Source of the DNA: TMP-86 sp046347195
Lineage (GTDB): Bacteria; Pseudomonadota; Gammaproteobacteria; Steroidobacterales; Steroidobacteraceae
DNA: 64,000 bases
Direction: 5' to 3'
Assembly (NCBI GenBank): GCA_046347195.1
Contig: JAXMGQ010000021.1
Location: 1 to 64,000 of the forward strand
Position numbers and translations under genes: made by a program. Shown one piece after another: positions 1 through 9,034 of the stretch (its first letter is position 1; each line of letters begins with the position of its first letter). Under the pieces are notes generated by a model. That model was not told where the DNA came from. It saw nothing but the letters and a program-made list of their open reading frames with translations, and made no database searches.

Positions 1-25
1 GCCTTGGGTGTGCGTGTGCTCATGT

Positions 26-826
26 TCATGCTCCTTTGGATCCAACGACACCGAACGCGGCGCCCTGCGGATCGCTGGCGATCACGATCCAGTCACCGCC
101 GGGAACCTCGAGCGGACCGTGCAGCACCTTGCCACCTCCGGACTCGATGGCTGACTTCGCCTGCGCGATCGATTTCACGCCGAAATAGAACATCCAGCCC
201 GAGCCAAAGCCGTTCGCCTGCTTCTGCATGATGGCGCCGAGTCGCCGGCCACCATGGTCGATGAAGCAGTAATCACCGCCCGGCCCCATGGGCATCGACT
301 CCTTGAACTCGAAGCCGAAATGGCGGGAGTAGAAACGCTTCGCGCGATCGAGGTCCGGGCTCGCGAGTTCGTTCCAGCGGATCCGCTGCGCGGCGTTGGG
401 GTCGAACACGTCGCTCTTTGCATCCGGCTTGCCCGGCGGAGGAATGGGGTCCATCACGTAAAACGGTGTTCCCATCGGATCCGCCACCAGAGCGATGCTG
501 CCGACGGGCAGGTCCTTGCGAGGCATGAGCGTCCTGCCGCCATCCGCCTCGATGGCCTTCACGGCGGCATCGAGGCCCGTGACGTGCAGGTAGCCGAGCC
601 AGGCGGGCCGGGCGCCGTGGTCGGTCATGTCCTTGTTCAGCTTGAACACACCGCCGGCGAAACCACCGTCGTCTCTTCCGATCATGCGGTAGTCCTGGAC
701 GCCAGGTTGTGGTTGCGCGTGATCTGCGATCTTCCAGCCGATGACGCTGCCGTAGAATTTCGCGGCGGCGTTCGCATCGGTGGTCATCAGTTCGTACCAG
801 ATGAAGCTGCCATGGGAATTGGGCAC
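26..826 (-). CDS. Two-domain VOC (glyoxalase/bleomycin-resistance fold) protein
   Basis: A 266-residue cytoplasmic protein made of two vicinal-oxygen-chelate modules. The first begins near residue 8 (FIWYELMTTDANAAAKFYG) and the second near residue 150 (RIRWNELASPDLDRAKRFY); both carry the family pattern of a W-x-E strand followed by the A-x-x-FY helix. I placed the start at the GTG at 826 because AAAGGAGGT lies 6 bases upstream. A longer frame reaches 943, but its first 39 codons look non-coding. VOC proteins of this layout include glyoxalase-like enzymes and antibiotic-binding proteins; the substrate cannot be read from the sequence. It is transcribed away from the SDR at 1052. Confidence 0.85.
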   Translation of the reverse strand: MPNSHGSFIWYELMTTDANAAAKFYGSVIGWKIADHAQPQPGVQDYRMIGRDDGGFAGGVFKLNKDMTDHGARPAWLGYLHVTGLDAAVKAIEADGGRTLMPRKDLPVGSIALVADPMGTPFYVMDPIPPPGKPDAKSDVFDPNAAQRIRWNELASPDLDRAKRFYSRHFGFEFKESMPMGPGGDYCFIDHGGRRLGAIMQKQANGFGSGWMFYFGVKSIAQAKSAIESGGGKVLHGPLEVPGGDWIVIASDPQGAAFGVVGSKGA

Positions 827-1010
827 AGCGATACCTCCTTTGGTCTGGGTCAGGATGAAGATGAAGAAGTGTCGGTCAACAGGGCAGGGTGTTGCGTTCC
901 GGTCATCGGCGCACATTGCCGTAGGAATTGCGGAAGGCTGCATCGTAGCGGAACGGAAAAACCCAGGTGGTGATTGTGCATCGCAACCTCGCTGCGCTAG
1001 GATCAGCCCA

Positions 1011-1040
1011 CCTTCCCTTCCCTTCCCTTCCTTTCCCTTT
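1011..1040 (+). repeat. Pentanucleotide tract (CCTTC)n in the SDR leader
   Basis: Six consecutive 5-mers: four perfect CCTTC units, then CTTTC and CCTTT. The tract ends 11 bases before the ATG at 1052, just upstream of a GAGG ribosome-binding site. It is non-coding on both strands under the starts chosen here. Copy-number change would alter the leader length of the SDR gene; any regulatory effect is inference. Confidence 0.75.
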
Positions 1041-1051
1041 GCTGAGGCATC

Positions 1052-1831
1052 ATGGACAACTTCTTTTCCCTGTCGGACAAAGTGACCATCATCACCGGCG
1101 GCGGCTCCGGCATTGGACTTGCGACTGCCCGACGCTTCGTCAAGGCCGGAGCGAAGGTGATCATCGCCAATCGCAGTGATTCCTCAGCCATGGCCGAAAG
1201 CTTTGGCGCCACATATGTGCGCACGGATGCCGGCAAGGAGGCCGATGTGCAGAAGCTCATCGACTTCGCCGTGAGCAAGCACGGCCGCATCGATGTCATG
1301 ATCAACAACGCCGGGCACGGCCAGGTCGGGCGTACCACGCTGGACATGGATGACCAGACGATGGGCCAGCACCTGCAGACCAACCTGTATGGCGTGATGT
1401 ACGGCATGAAACACGCCGCGCCACACATGCCGAAGGGGTCTTCGATCATCAACGTGGCCTCCATCGCCGGTTTGATGGGCGTGCCGGCGTACGGTGCCTA
1501 TGTGGCCTCGAAGTTCGCGGTGATAGGTCTGACTCGCACCGCGGCGATCGAACTCGCTCCCATGGGTATCCGGGTCAATTGCGTTTGCCCCGGAACCATC
1601 GATACGCCGATGAACCAGGCGGGTGGGGCGGATGCGGAACTGGAGCTCGTGAAGTCATTTGCTCCGCAGGGCCGCATCGGGCAGCCCGAGGAAGTGGCTG
1701 CGCTGATCCACTTCCTGGCGGCTGCAGACTGCGGTTATCTGACCGGTGACTCGATTGCGATCGATGGCGGCTGGATGACGGGGCCCGCCATCGCCGCGCT
1801 TGAGAGGCTCGCGGTTCCGCCCGCTACCTAG
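1052..1831 (+). CDS. Short-chain dehydrogenase/reductase (classical SDR)
   Basis: A 259-residue NAD(P)-dependent oxidoreductase of normal family length. Visible motifs are the cofactor loop TGGGSGIG at residues 15-22, NNAG at 85-88, catalytic Ser137, the YxxxK pair Tyr150/Lys154, and a C-terminal DGGW typical of classical SDRs. GAGG lies 6 bases before the ATG. The substrate is unknown; annotations such as 3-oxoacyl-ACP reductase or glucose dehydrogenase would be guesses. It is followed after 28 bases by a membrane protein on the same strand, so the two may be co-transcribed. An unusual CCTTC repeat precedes it. Confidence 0.93.
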   Translation: MDNFFSLSDKVTIITGGGSGIGLATARRFVKAGAKVIIANRSDSSAMAESFGATYVRTDAGKEADVQKLIDFAVSKHGRIDVMINNAGHGQVGRTTLDMDDQTMGQHLQTNLYGVMYGMKHAAPHMPKGSSIINVASIAGLMGVPAYGAYVASKFAVIGLTRTAAIELAPMGIRVNCVCPGTIDTPMNQAGGADAELELVKSFAPQGRIGQPEEVAALIHFLAAADCGYLTGDSIAIDGGWMTGPAIAALERLAVPPAT

Positions 1832-1859
1832 CTGTAGCAACCCAGGAAAGGGGCGAGAG

Positions 1860-2630
1860 GTGCCAGAAGTTTCGCTCAATTCCAGCGGGAGCCTCGAACG
1901 CCGATTGATCTTTCTGTGCGCCCTGTTCTCGGCGGTGTTGATTCTGGTGTTGTTGCCCTTCGCGATTCAGCGCTACGGCACGGACTCCCACAATGCCCGC
2001 TTCTTCATGGGTGTCTTCCTGATCGTGACCTGGGTATTGGCCGGCGGCCTGCTGATGAGAAGGTACCAGGGCCGCATCACCACCCTCATGCGCCGGTGGG
2101 GGCGCAAGCCAAAGACGGCCTTCGTGACTTTCAGTCTTTTGCTCGCGTGTGTCGAAGAAGGTATTGCCTGCGTGGCAACCAACCTGTCCGGGGCATTCGG
2201 CGATCCGACGGGAAGTGCCTATATCACGGCCTCGGGCAATTTCTTCGACCTGATCTTCTTCCACAGCGTGATCGTCATCGTGCCGTTGCTGATCGTCTGG
2301 TCGTGGTTACTCGAGCGATATGATTTCACGGTGCCCCGTTTTTTCATTCTATTCGGAGTGCAGGGCGCTCTTTCCGAGATCGCCTTCGCCGGCATGTCGC
2401 CCGCCTTGTTTCCGATGTGGTTGCTCGTCTATGGCTTGATGATCTGGCTGCCCTACCAGGCGCTCGCACCGGCCTTCGATCGTGCCCGGGTCCGCATCAA
2501 GCCGGGCTTCCTGGTTCATGTGACATCGCTCCTGCTAGCGCAAGCGGGCAGCTTCGCCTTTACCCTTGCATTCATCGGCGTCAGTCACGGGCTGCTTCGG
2601 CATCCGCTGTCACACTTTCCGGTGAGCTGA
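1860..2630 (+). CDS. Polytopic inner-membrane protein, family not recognised
   Basis: A 256-residue protein with about six hydrophobic segments: LIFLCALFSAVLILVLLPFA near residue 16, then FFMGVFLIVTWVLAGGLL, a segment around LLLACVEEGIACVA, LIFFHSVIVIVPLLIVW, FAGMSPALFPMWLLVYGLMI, and a last one near LLLAQAGSFAFTLAFIG. A basic loop (RRWGRKPKTA) follows the second segment. I chose the GTG at 1860 because GGAAAGGGG precedes it; the longer frame from 1800 would overlap the upstream SDR. I recognise no family and assign no function. The gene ends 10 bases before the convergent TetR gene. Confidence 0.75.
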   Translation: MPEVSLNSSGSLERRLIFLCALFSAVLILVLLPFAIQRYGTDSHNARFFMGVFLIVTWVLAGGLLMRRYQGRITTLMRRWGRKPKTAFVTFSLLLACVEEGIACVATNLSGAFGDPTGSAYITASGNFFDLIFFHSVIVIVPLLIVWSWLLERYDFTVPRFFILFGVQGALSEIAFAGMSPALFPMWLLVYGLMIWLPYQALAPAFDRARVRIKPGFLVHVTSLLLAQAGSFAFTLAFIGVSHGLLRHPLSHFPVS

Positions 2631-2640
2631 GCCTGGCCCG

Positions 2641-3279
2641 CTATCGCGCGTCGAACCGCCGGGGTAGCGACTCCCCGAGGTACACCTGCAGGTACGCGAT
2701 ACAGGCGACGGCTGCCTCACCCGCCATCGGCGGTGTCACGCGGCCGTGCTCCAGCACCGACAGGCAGAACATCAGGTCGGCGATCTCCACGGCGCGAAAG
2801 AACGCCGCATCGAGCCCGGGATGCTCGGGCAGGCGGAAATGCGCCTCGATGTGCGATCGGAAAATCTGTCCCAGTGATATGTCGTTCTGCCGGTCCCGCA
2901 GCTTCAGGTCGGGCGTCGTCCGTGGGTTCGTGGCGAGTTGCCGCGCCGCGGGGTGCCGGGCGTAGAAGCGCACGCCCCGCCGGATGAGGCTGCGGATGAC
3001 GTCCTGCCAGCCTTCCGGCGTGCCCGGGACCGGCCGGGACACATCCGCCACCATCTCGGCGCCGAGCTCGCCGACCAGGTGCAGGTAGAGGTCGCTGATG
3101 TCCTTGTAGAAGTAGTAGGCCGAACCCTTGGGGATCCTGGCTTCGCCCGCCACGTCGGCCAGGCTGATCTGCGTCATGTCCCGGCTCGACAGCAGGGTCC
3201 GGGCGGCCTGCAGCAGCCGCTGCCGCCGCTCGATGCCCGGGCGGCGGAAGACCTTGGCTGGATGTGCAGTGCGGTTCAA
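2641..3279 (-). CDS. TetR/AcrR-family transcriptional regulator
   Basis: A 212-residue protein with an N-terminal TetR DNA-binding domain (helix-turn-helix about residues 39-65, ISLADVAGEARIPKGSAYYF) and a C-terminal all-helical ligand or dimer domain. The recognition helix reads KGSAYYFYKDISDLY rather than the commoner KGSLYYHFPSKEAL. It is transcribed divergently from the TonB-receptor operon starting at 3367; the 87-base gap holds a perfect 20-bp palindrome over a promoter. The simplest reading is a local repressor of that operon and perhaps of itself. The ligand is unknown but is probably a substrate or intermediate of the operon. Confidence 0.93.
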   Translation of the reverse strand: MNRTAHPAKVFRRPGIERRQRLLQAARTLLSSRDMTQISLADVAGEARIPKGSAYYFYKDISDLYLHLVGELGAEMVADVSRPVPGTPEGWQDVIRSLIRRGVRFYARHPAARQLATNPRTTPDLKLRDRQNDISLGQIFRSHIEAHFRLPEHPGLDAAFFRAVEIADLMFCLSVLEHGRVTPPMAGEAAVACIAYLQVYLGESLPRRFDAR

Positions 3280-3280
3280 G

Positions 3281-3309
3281 TTGACTTCAAATGTCGGCTT
3301 CGTGATACT
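3281..3309 (+). promoter_or_regulatory. Sigma70-like promoter of the TonB-receptor operon
   Basis: TTGACT at 3281-3286 and GATACT at 3304-3309 are separated by 17 bases, a strong match to a housekeeping promoter. The predicted transcript would start near 3316, about 50 bases ahead of the receptor ATG. The -10 element overlaps the palindrome at 3306-3325. Confidence 0.65.
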
Positions 3310-3325
3310 CGACTATAGTCGAGTA
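3306..3325. promoter_or_regulatory. 20-bp perfect palindrome, probable TetR operator
   Basis: TACTCGACTATAGTCGAGTA is its own reverse complement over all 20 bases. It covers the last part of the -10 box and the likely +1 of the operon promoter and lies 26 bases upstream of the divergent TetR start codon. TetR-family operators are typically palindromes placed this way, so binding would block polymerase. The link to the adjacent regulator is inference from position. Confidence 0.75.
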
Positions 3326-3366
3326 ACGCATCGTACTCCACAACCAGACTCGAAGGGGAGAAGGGG

Positions 3367-5589
3367 ATGAAAAAGACACTTCTGGTGTTCGGCCTCGCGG
3401 CCGGTGCGCTGATGAACACGGGGACGGCCACCCTGGCGGCGGAACCGGAGTCCGGCGGCGTGAAGCTCGATGAGATCGTCGTCACCGCGCAACGGCGCGA
3501 ACAGAATCTGCAGGAGGTGGGCACCTCGGTCAGCGCCTTCGACGCTCGCGAGCTCAGCAAGCTGGGCGCGAAGGACGTCACCGACATCGCAGGACAGGTC
3601 CCGGGGCTGCAGTTCAACCAGTACGGCGCGACGGTGACCGTGTACAACCTGCGTGGCGTTTCGCAGAATGACTTCAGCGATCACCAGGAAGCCCCGGTCG
3701 CGGTGTACGCGGACGATGCCTACATCGCCTCCACCGGCGCCCTCGCCGGGTCCATGTACGACCTGCAACGCGTGGAGGTGCTGCGTGGTCCGCAGGGCAC
3801 GCTGTTCGGACGCAATGCCACCGGTGGCCTGATCCACTACATCAGCAACCGGCCCACCGACTCCACCAACGGCTATCTGACCCTGACCGGTGGCAACTAC
3901 GGCACGTTCCAGTCCGAAGGCGCCTTCAACCTGCCGCTGAGCGACAAGGTGGCGGCGCGGTTGTCGTTCTCCACCGCGAAGCACAACGGCTACATCACCA
4001 ACCGCATCGGGCCCGCGATCAACGACCAGAAGCAGTACGCCGGGCGCCTGCAGCTTCGTATCAAGCCATCCGATGCCGCTGAGATCTTCATCAAGCTGCA
4101 CGCCCTGACCAACGACAACGAAACCTCGGGCAACTACTCCTTCGCGACCTCCGTGCCGGCGGCGGATGGCACATACCGCGGCGAATTCGCTCCGCCGGGT
4201 ACACCGGCTCCTTTCAGCGACTATTTCAATCCGAGCGGCGATGTCTTGAACCAGGCCGAGGACCGGCGTGGCATCTTCAACCGCACCCTGTGGGGCGGCA
4301 ACGTGCACGTGACCTGGAATTTCGAGCATTTCACGCTGACTTCGGTCACGGATTACCTGTCCATGCAGAAGCGCTACGGCGAGGACTCCGATGTCTCGCC
4401 GGTGTTCGTGTTCAACTACGACACCTTCCAGCACTACCACCAGTTCTCGCAGGAGCTGCGCCTGAACGGCGAAGCGGGTGCGTTGCGCTGGATCGGCGGG
4501 CTCTACTACATCGATTACACCGCGAAGGATCGGGGCATCACCAATCTGATCCAGCCGTTTGGCCTCGGTGATGCGCAGTTCACGCTCAAGACCCGCTCGC
4601 CCGCACTGTTCGGGCAGCTCGAGTACCAGATCACTCCGCAGTGGACGCTGATCGGCGGTGCGCGTTTCACCAAGGACGACAAGAAGTTCGACGATGTGTA
4701 TTACTGCGAGACCTGCCCCACGCCGGAAACGATCAACCTGCATTACTACTCGCCGGCCTACCCCAGCGCGAAGAAGAACTTCAACATCGTGACCTGGAAG
4801 GCCGAGGCCGATTACAAGCCATCGGATGACGTGCTGCTGTACGGCAGCGTCAGTCGCGGCGCCAAGGGAGGCGGTTGGTCCGCCCCGACCTCAGGTCCCA
4901 TCTTCGACACCAACACGTTGCCTTACGACCAGGAGCGGCTGACCAGCTACGAGCTGGGCTGGAAGTCCACGCTGTTGGACGGTGCGGCCCGGCTCAACGG
5001 CGCGGTGTTCTATTACGACTACAAGAACTACCAAGGCTTCTTCCTGAACGTGGCCACGCAGGTCGTGGAGAACAAGGATGCCAAGGTGAAGGGCGGCGAG
5101 CTCGAGTTCGCATACGCACCCGTCAAGGGACTGCATCTGCAGCTGGGACTTTCCTACCTGAACACCGAGGTGTTCAACGTGCCGACGCCGCTGGCGAACT
5201 TCGCGCCGCCCGACACTCCGGGGGCATTCATCACGGCAGAGATGCCCCAGGCGCCCCGCTTAAGTCTCAACGCCGCGGTCAACTACGAGTGGCAGGCGCC
5301 GGGCGGCATGCTGTCGGTGGGGGTGGATGGCAAGTGGAACAAGCAGCAGTACCTCGAGCTCGTCAATGCGCCTGTGGACCTCGAACCTTCCTACGCCGTG
5401 GCGAACGCACGGCTGGGTTATCGCACCGATGATGGCCACTGGGATGTCGGTGCCTTCGTGCGCAACCTCACCGACAAACGCTATCGCGTCTACAACCTGG
5501 ATCTCGCCGCCTTCATCGGCATGAACCAGGCCGTGTATGGCACACCGCGCACCTATGGAGTCAGTGCCGCCTATCACTGGGGCACATGA
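3367..5589 (+). CDS. TonB-dependent outer-membrane receptor
   Basis: A 740-residue receptor. It has a signal peptide (MKKTLLVFGLAAGALMNTGT), a TonB box DEIVVTA at residues 35-41, a plug domain ending in the RVEVLRGPQGTLFGRNATGG signature, and a C-terminal beta barrel with aromatic-rich strands closing with AAYHWGT. Such receptors import scarce or bulky substrates using TonB energy. It is first in an operon: its stop overlaps the permease ATG (ATGA at 5586). SD-like AAGGGGAGAAGGGG precedes the ATG. The context suggests uptake of a nitrogen-containing compound that is then moved inward by the APC permease; the ligand itself is not readable. Confidence 0.95.
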   Translation: MKKTLLVFGLAAGALMNTGTATLAAEPESGGVKLDEIVVTAQRREQNLQEVGTSVSAFDARELSKLGAKDVTDIAGQVPGLQFNQYGATVTVYNLRGVSQNDFSDHQEAPVAVYADDAYIASTGALAGSMYDLQRVEVLRGPQGTLFGRNATGGLIHYISNRPTDSTNGYLTLTGGNYGTFQSEGAFNLPLSDKVAARLSFSTAKHNGYITNRIGPAINDQKQYAGRLQLRIKPSDAAEIFIKLHALTNDNETSGNYSFATSVPAADGTYRGEFAPPGTPAPFSDYFNPSGDVLNQAEDRRGIFNRTLWGGNVHVTWNFEHFTLTSVTDYLSMQKRYGEDSDVSPVFVFNYDTFQHYHQFSQELRLNGEAGALRWIGGLYYIDYTAKDRGITNLIQPFGLGDAQFTLKTRSPALFGQLEYQITPQWTLIGGARFTKDDKKFDDVYYCETCPTPETINLHYYSPAYPSAKKNFNIVTWKAEADYKPSDDVLLYGSVSRGAKGGGWSAPTSGPIFDTNTLPYDQERLTSYELGWKSTLLDGAARLNGAVFYYDYKNYQGFFLNVATQVVENKDAKVKGGELEFAYAPVKGLHLQLGLSYLNTEVFNVPTPLANFAPPDTPGAFITAEMPQAPRLSLNAAVNYEWQAPGGMLSVGVDGKWNKQQYLELVNAPVDLEPSYAVANARLGYRTDDGHWDVGAFVRNLTDKRYRVYNLDLAAFIGMNQAVYGTPRTYGVSAAYHWGT

Positions 5590-6902
5590 ACCAGGACCTC
5601 AATGCGGGAGCGCTGAGCTGGCCCAAGGTCACGGCGCTGGGCGTCGCGATCGCCATTTCGGGTAATTTCGTCGGCTGGAACTACGGCTTGGGCGTGGGCG
5701 GCTGGGGCGGCATGACCACCGCGGCGGTCGCGATGGTCGTGCTGTTCTGGTGCCTGACGCAATGCCTGGCCGAACTGGCTGCGGCCATGCCCGAGGGCGG
5801 CGGGTTCGACCACTACGTCCGGCGCGCGCTGGGGCCGGGCGCTGGCTTCATCGCCGGCATGGCCGTGGCCATTGCGCTCGCCGTGGGTGCCGGACTCGGG
5901 TTGTCCTTCGCGCAGGGCTACACGGAGTCGATGTTTGGCCTGGGCGGCTGGTGGTTGAAGGTCTCGTTGCTGGTGGCCGTCGTGGGATTGCAACTGCGAG
6001 GTGCGCATGAGGCCGGCGGCATCACCTTGGCTATAGGCGCCCTCATCGTGCTGGTGCTCGTCGTGTTGCTCCTATATCTCGCGCCGCAGTTCGATGCGGC
6101 GAACCTGCGGAGCGTCGTGAACCTGGCGGCGCCCACGCTGCTGCCCGGCGGCTGGAAGGGCGCTGCAGCCTGCATTCCCTTCGCGCTGTTCCTGTTCCTC
6201 GGAGTCGAGCAGGCGGCGCATGCGGCGACGGAAATGCGCGACATGGCGCGCAACATCTCCAAAGCGATGGGCACCTCCATCGCGGTGGCCGGCATCCTGG
6301 GCTTGAGCGTGCTCCTGATCGTGACGGGCAGCGCCGGCGCCGACCATCTGGCGGGAGTCGCCGACCCGCTGTTCGCCGCCGTCATGGTCCATGGCCAGGC
6401 GAGCTGGGCCAACGGCATCGCACGGTTCGTGGGCACCGGCGCCCTGGTCGCCATCATGGGCACCTTCTTCTCGCTGGCCTACGCGGGATCCCGGCAGTTC
6501 TACCACCTGGCGCAGGCGGGTTGCCTGCCGGCCGTGTTCCACCACACCAACCAGCGGCGTGCACCCGATGCGGCGTTGCTGCTGCTCGCCGCCATCGCCA
6601 TCGTCACGGCCGGCTTCAAGGCGGACGATGCGATGGTGGTGTTCATCTTCCTGATCAGCGTCTCGCACTTCTTCGTGCTGCTGACCTTCATCCGGTTGCG
6701 GACCACCGCGCCTGCGATGAGCCGGCCGTACCGGGCGAAGGGCGGGGTGGCCGTTGCCGCCATCGCCACGCTCCTGTCGCTGGCCGTGATGGTGTCCTGC
6801 TACCAGCTCCAGGTCAGGGCGCTGTCCATTGCCATCGCGGGCCTCGTTCTGCTGTGGCTGTTCTTCGTCATCCGCAAGCCGGGAGATACTCGTGGTGCAT
6901 GA
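5586..6902 (+). CDS. APC-superfamily amino acid/amine permease
   Basis: A 438-residue inner-membrane transporter with about twelve hydrophobic segments, normal for the amino acid-polyamine-organocation superfamily. The first segment contains the conserved unwound-helix pattern GNFVGWNYGLGVGGWGG. It overlaps the receptor stop by four bases and its own stop overlaps the next SDR start, so it is translationally coupled within the operon. Within APC it looks closest to ethanolamine/amino-acid permeases (inference from the N-terminal helix), which would fit the downstream kinase and PLP enzyme. Confidence 0.9.
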   Translation: MNQDLNAGALSWPKVTALGVAIAISGNFVGWNYGLGVGGWGGMTTAAVAMVVLFWCLTQCLAELAAAMPEGGGFDHYVRRALGPGAGFIAGMAVAIALAVGAGLGLSFAQGYTESMFGLGGWWLKVSLLVAVVGLQLRGAHEAGGITLAIGALIVLVLVVLLLYLAPQFDAANLRSVVNLAAPTLLPGGWKGAAACIPFALFLFLGVEQAAHAATEMRDMARNISKAMGTSIAVAGILGLSVLLIVTGSAGADHLAGVADPLFAAVMVHGQASWANGIARFVGTGALVAIMGTFFSLAYAGSRQFYHLAQAGCLPAVFHHTNQRRAPDAALLLLAAIAIVTAGFKADDAMVVFIFLISVSHFFVLLTFIRLRTTAPAMSRPYRAKGGVAVAAIATLLSLAVMVSCYQLQVRALSIAIAGLVLLWLFFVIRKPGDTRGA

Positions 6903-7713
6903 TCGCTTGAAGGACAAGGTGGCCATCGTCACCGGGGCGGGGCAGGGCATCGGCCGGTCCATCGCGCGGCTGTTCGCGGACCAGGGCGCGCGCGTGCTGC
7001 TCGCCACCCGCACCGAGAAATTCGGGCAGGAGGCGCTGCAGGAGATCAGGAACGCAGGTGGCGAGGCACGCCTGCTGGCCGTCGACATCGGCACGCACTC
7101 CGACACGCGCAAGGTGGTGGAGGAGGCGGTGAAGGCCTGGGGCCGGCTCGACATCGTGGTTCACAATGCCGCGTCTTTCCTGGGCGGACCGGTGGAGGGC
7201 TACTCCGAAGCGGATCTCGAGACCGTGCTTTCGGTGAACCTCAAGGCCTGCTTCCGTCTCTCCTCGGCGGCCATTCCCCACCTGCGCCAGCGGCAGGCGG
7301 GCCGGCTGCTGTTCACCTCCTCGGTCACCGGCCCGCGCGTGGCCATGCCGGGTACTTCCTATTACGCCGCATCCAAGGGCGGCATGAACGCTTTCATCCG
7401 CACGCTGGCGCTCGAGGTGGCGCGCGATCGCATCACCGTCAACGGGGTCGAGCCCGGCTACATCCGCACCGCAGCCATGGAACTGCTCGCCAACGAGGAA
7501 GGCCTCAAGCAGATGGCGAAGTACATCCCGGTGGGCTACATCGGCGCACCCGAGGACATCGCGAATGCCATGCTGTACCTGGCAAGCGATGAGGCCCGCT
7601 ACGTCACCGGCCAGACCATCTGCGTCGACGGCGGCTCGACACTGCCCGAGAGTCCCGTGTTCCTCGACGAGCTCGACAACATCAAGTCACTCCAGGGCTC
7701 CGGAGCCGGTTGA
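6892..7713 (+). CDS. Short-chain dehydrogenase/reductase in the amine operon
   Basis: A 273-residue classical SDR with TGAGQGIG at residues 14-21, catalytic Ser144, Tyr158 and Lys162 (YYAASK), and the C-terminal CVDGGST turn. Two adjacent GTG codons (6892, 6895) are possible starts; GGGAG sits just upstream and both overlap the permease stop. It probably oxidises an alcohol or reduces a carbonyl made from the imported substrate. The next gene begins one base after its stop, so it is a core operon member. Confidence 0.92.
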   Translation: MVHDRLKDKVAIVTGAGQGIGRSIARLFADQGARVLLATRTEKFGQEALQEIRNAGGEARLLAVDIGTHSDTRKVVEEAVKAWGRLDIVVHNAASFLGGPVEGYSEADLETVLSVNLKACFRLSSAAIPHLRQRQAGRLLFTSSVTGPRVAMPGTSYYAASKGGMNAFIRTLALEVARDRITVNGVEPGYIRTAAMELLANEEGLKQMAKYIPVGYIGAPEDIANAMLYLASDEARYVTGQTICVDGGSTLPESPVFLDELDNIKSLQGSGAG

Positions 7714-7714
7714 G

Positions 7715-9034
7715 ATGAGCGCATCACCTGTTCCACAGTCGCCGCACATCGCAGCGCTCCTCGAGCGCCGCGACCGACTGCTCGGACCCGATACGCCCCT
7801 GTTTTATGACAGGCCCTTGCACCTCGTGCGGGGCGCGGGCCCCTGGCTGTGGGATCACGAGGGGCGGCAGTACCTCGACGTATACAACAACGTTCCGAGC
7901 GTCGGTCACTGCCACCCAGACGTGGTCGCGGCGCTCGCAAAGCAGGCGGCGACGCTCAACATCCACTCCCGCTACCTCGACGAGATCGTGCTCGACTACG
8001 CGGAAAAGCTGCTGGGCACCTTCGATGCCAGCCTCTCCACCGCCACGTTCACCTGCACCGGGAGCGAGGCGAACGATGTCGCGCTGCAGATGGCGCAGGC
8101 CGTGACCGGCGCCACCGGCATCATCTGCACGGATGCCACCTATCACGGCAACACGGCCGCGGTGTCGCAGCTCGCGAGCATCTTCACGCCGGTGGGAGGG
8201 TACAAGCCGTATATCCGCCGCATTCCCTCGCCCGACAGTTATCGCGCGCTGGAGGGTTTGTCGGGCGATGCGTTGCGCGATGCTTACGTGGCGAAGGTCC
8301 GCGAAGCGGTGGAATCACTGGAGAGCGCGGGCTTCGGGGTGTCCGCGATGCTGGTGTGCCCACTGTTCGCCAACGAAGGGCTCCCGAATGTGCCGCCAGG
8401 GTTCATGCAGGCGGCCGTGAAAACGGTTCGCGATGCCGGTGGCCTGTTCATCGCCGACGAGGTGCAGTCCGGCTTCGCGCGCACCGGCGACCACCTGTGG
8501 GGCTATCCACGCACGGGCACCGTGCCCGACATCGTCACGCTGGGCAAGCCCATGGGCAACGGCCACCCCATCGGCGCCGTCATCGCGAAGCGCGAGCATC
8601 TCACGGCGTACCGCCGGCAGTTCTCGTATTTCAACACCTTCGCCGCCAACCCGGTCTCCTCCGCCGTGGGGCGCGAGGTGCTCGCGGTGATCGAGCGGGA
8701 GCAGTTGCTGCGCAACGCACGCGAGGTCGGCGCGTACCTGCGCGAAGGGCTGCGCGCGCTGGCGCAACGCCATGCCGTGATCGGTGATGTGCGCGGCGCC
8801 GGGCTGTTCACCGGAGTGGAACTCGTCAGCGACCGATCCCGGCGGACGCCGGCGCCGCGCGCGGCGCGCACCGTCGTCAATGCCCTGCGGGACCGGGGCG
8901 TGCTCATCAGCCGGATCGGAACGCATGACAATGTGCTGAAGCTGCGGCCGCCGCTCGTGTTCGGGCGCGAACATGCCGACCGGGTGCTCACCGAACTCGA
9001 CGCGACGCTGGCGCAACTCCAGGAACTCGCGTGA
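7715..9034 (+). CDS. Class-III PLP enzyme, AGXT2L (phospho-lyase)-like
   Basis: A 439-residue fold-type I PLP enzyme of the class-III aminotransferase family. PLP contacts visible are GSEAN at residues 116-120, Asp248 and Gln251 (IADEVQSGF), and the Schiff-base Lys278 in TLGKPMGNGHP. The stretches NNVPSVGHCHP (59-68), LNIHSRYL (81-88) and LGKPMGNGHP resemble eukaryotic AGXT2L1/AGXT2L2, which act as ammonia- and phosphate-eliminating lyases on phosphoethanolamine and phosphohydroxylysine. The next gene is an APH-fold kinase, the partner expected for such a lyase. An ordinary omega-aminotransferase remains possible. The ATG follows the SDR stop by one base. Confidence 0.88.
   Translation: MSASPVPQSPHIAALLERRDRLLGPDTPLFYDRPLHLVRGAGPWLWDHEGRQYLDVYNNVPSVGHCHPDVVAALAKQAATLNIHSRYLDEIVLDYAEKLLGTFDASLSTATFTCTGSEANDVALQMAQAVTGATGIICTDATYHGNTAAVSQLASIFTPVGGYKPYIRRIPSPDSYRALEGLSGDALRDAYVAKVREAVESLESAGFGVSAMLVCPLFANEGLPNVPPGFMQAAVKTVRDAGGLFIADEVQSGFARTGDHLWGYPRTGTVPDIVTLGKPMGNGHPIGAVIAKREHLTAYRRQFSYFNTFAANPVSSAVGREVLAVIEREQLLRNAREVGAYLREGLRALAQRHAVIGDVRGAGLFTGVELVSDRSRRTPAPRAARTVVNALRDRGVLISRIGTHDNVLKLRPPLVFGREHADRVLTELDATLAQLQELA

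Noticed and set aside
3313..4743. 476-codon minus-strand open frame
   Set aside because: Antisense to the TonB receptor and would cross the promoter and operator.
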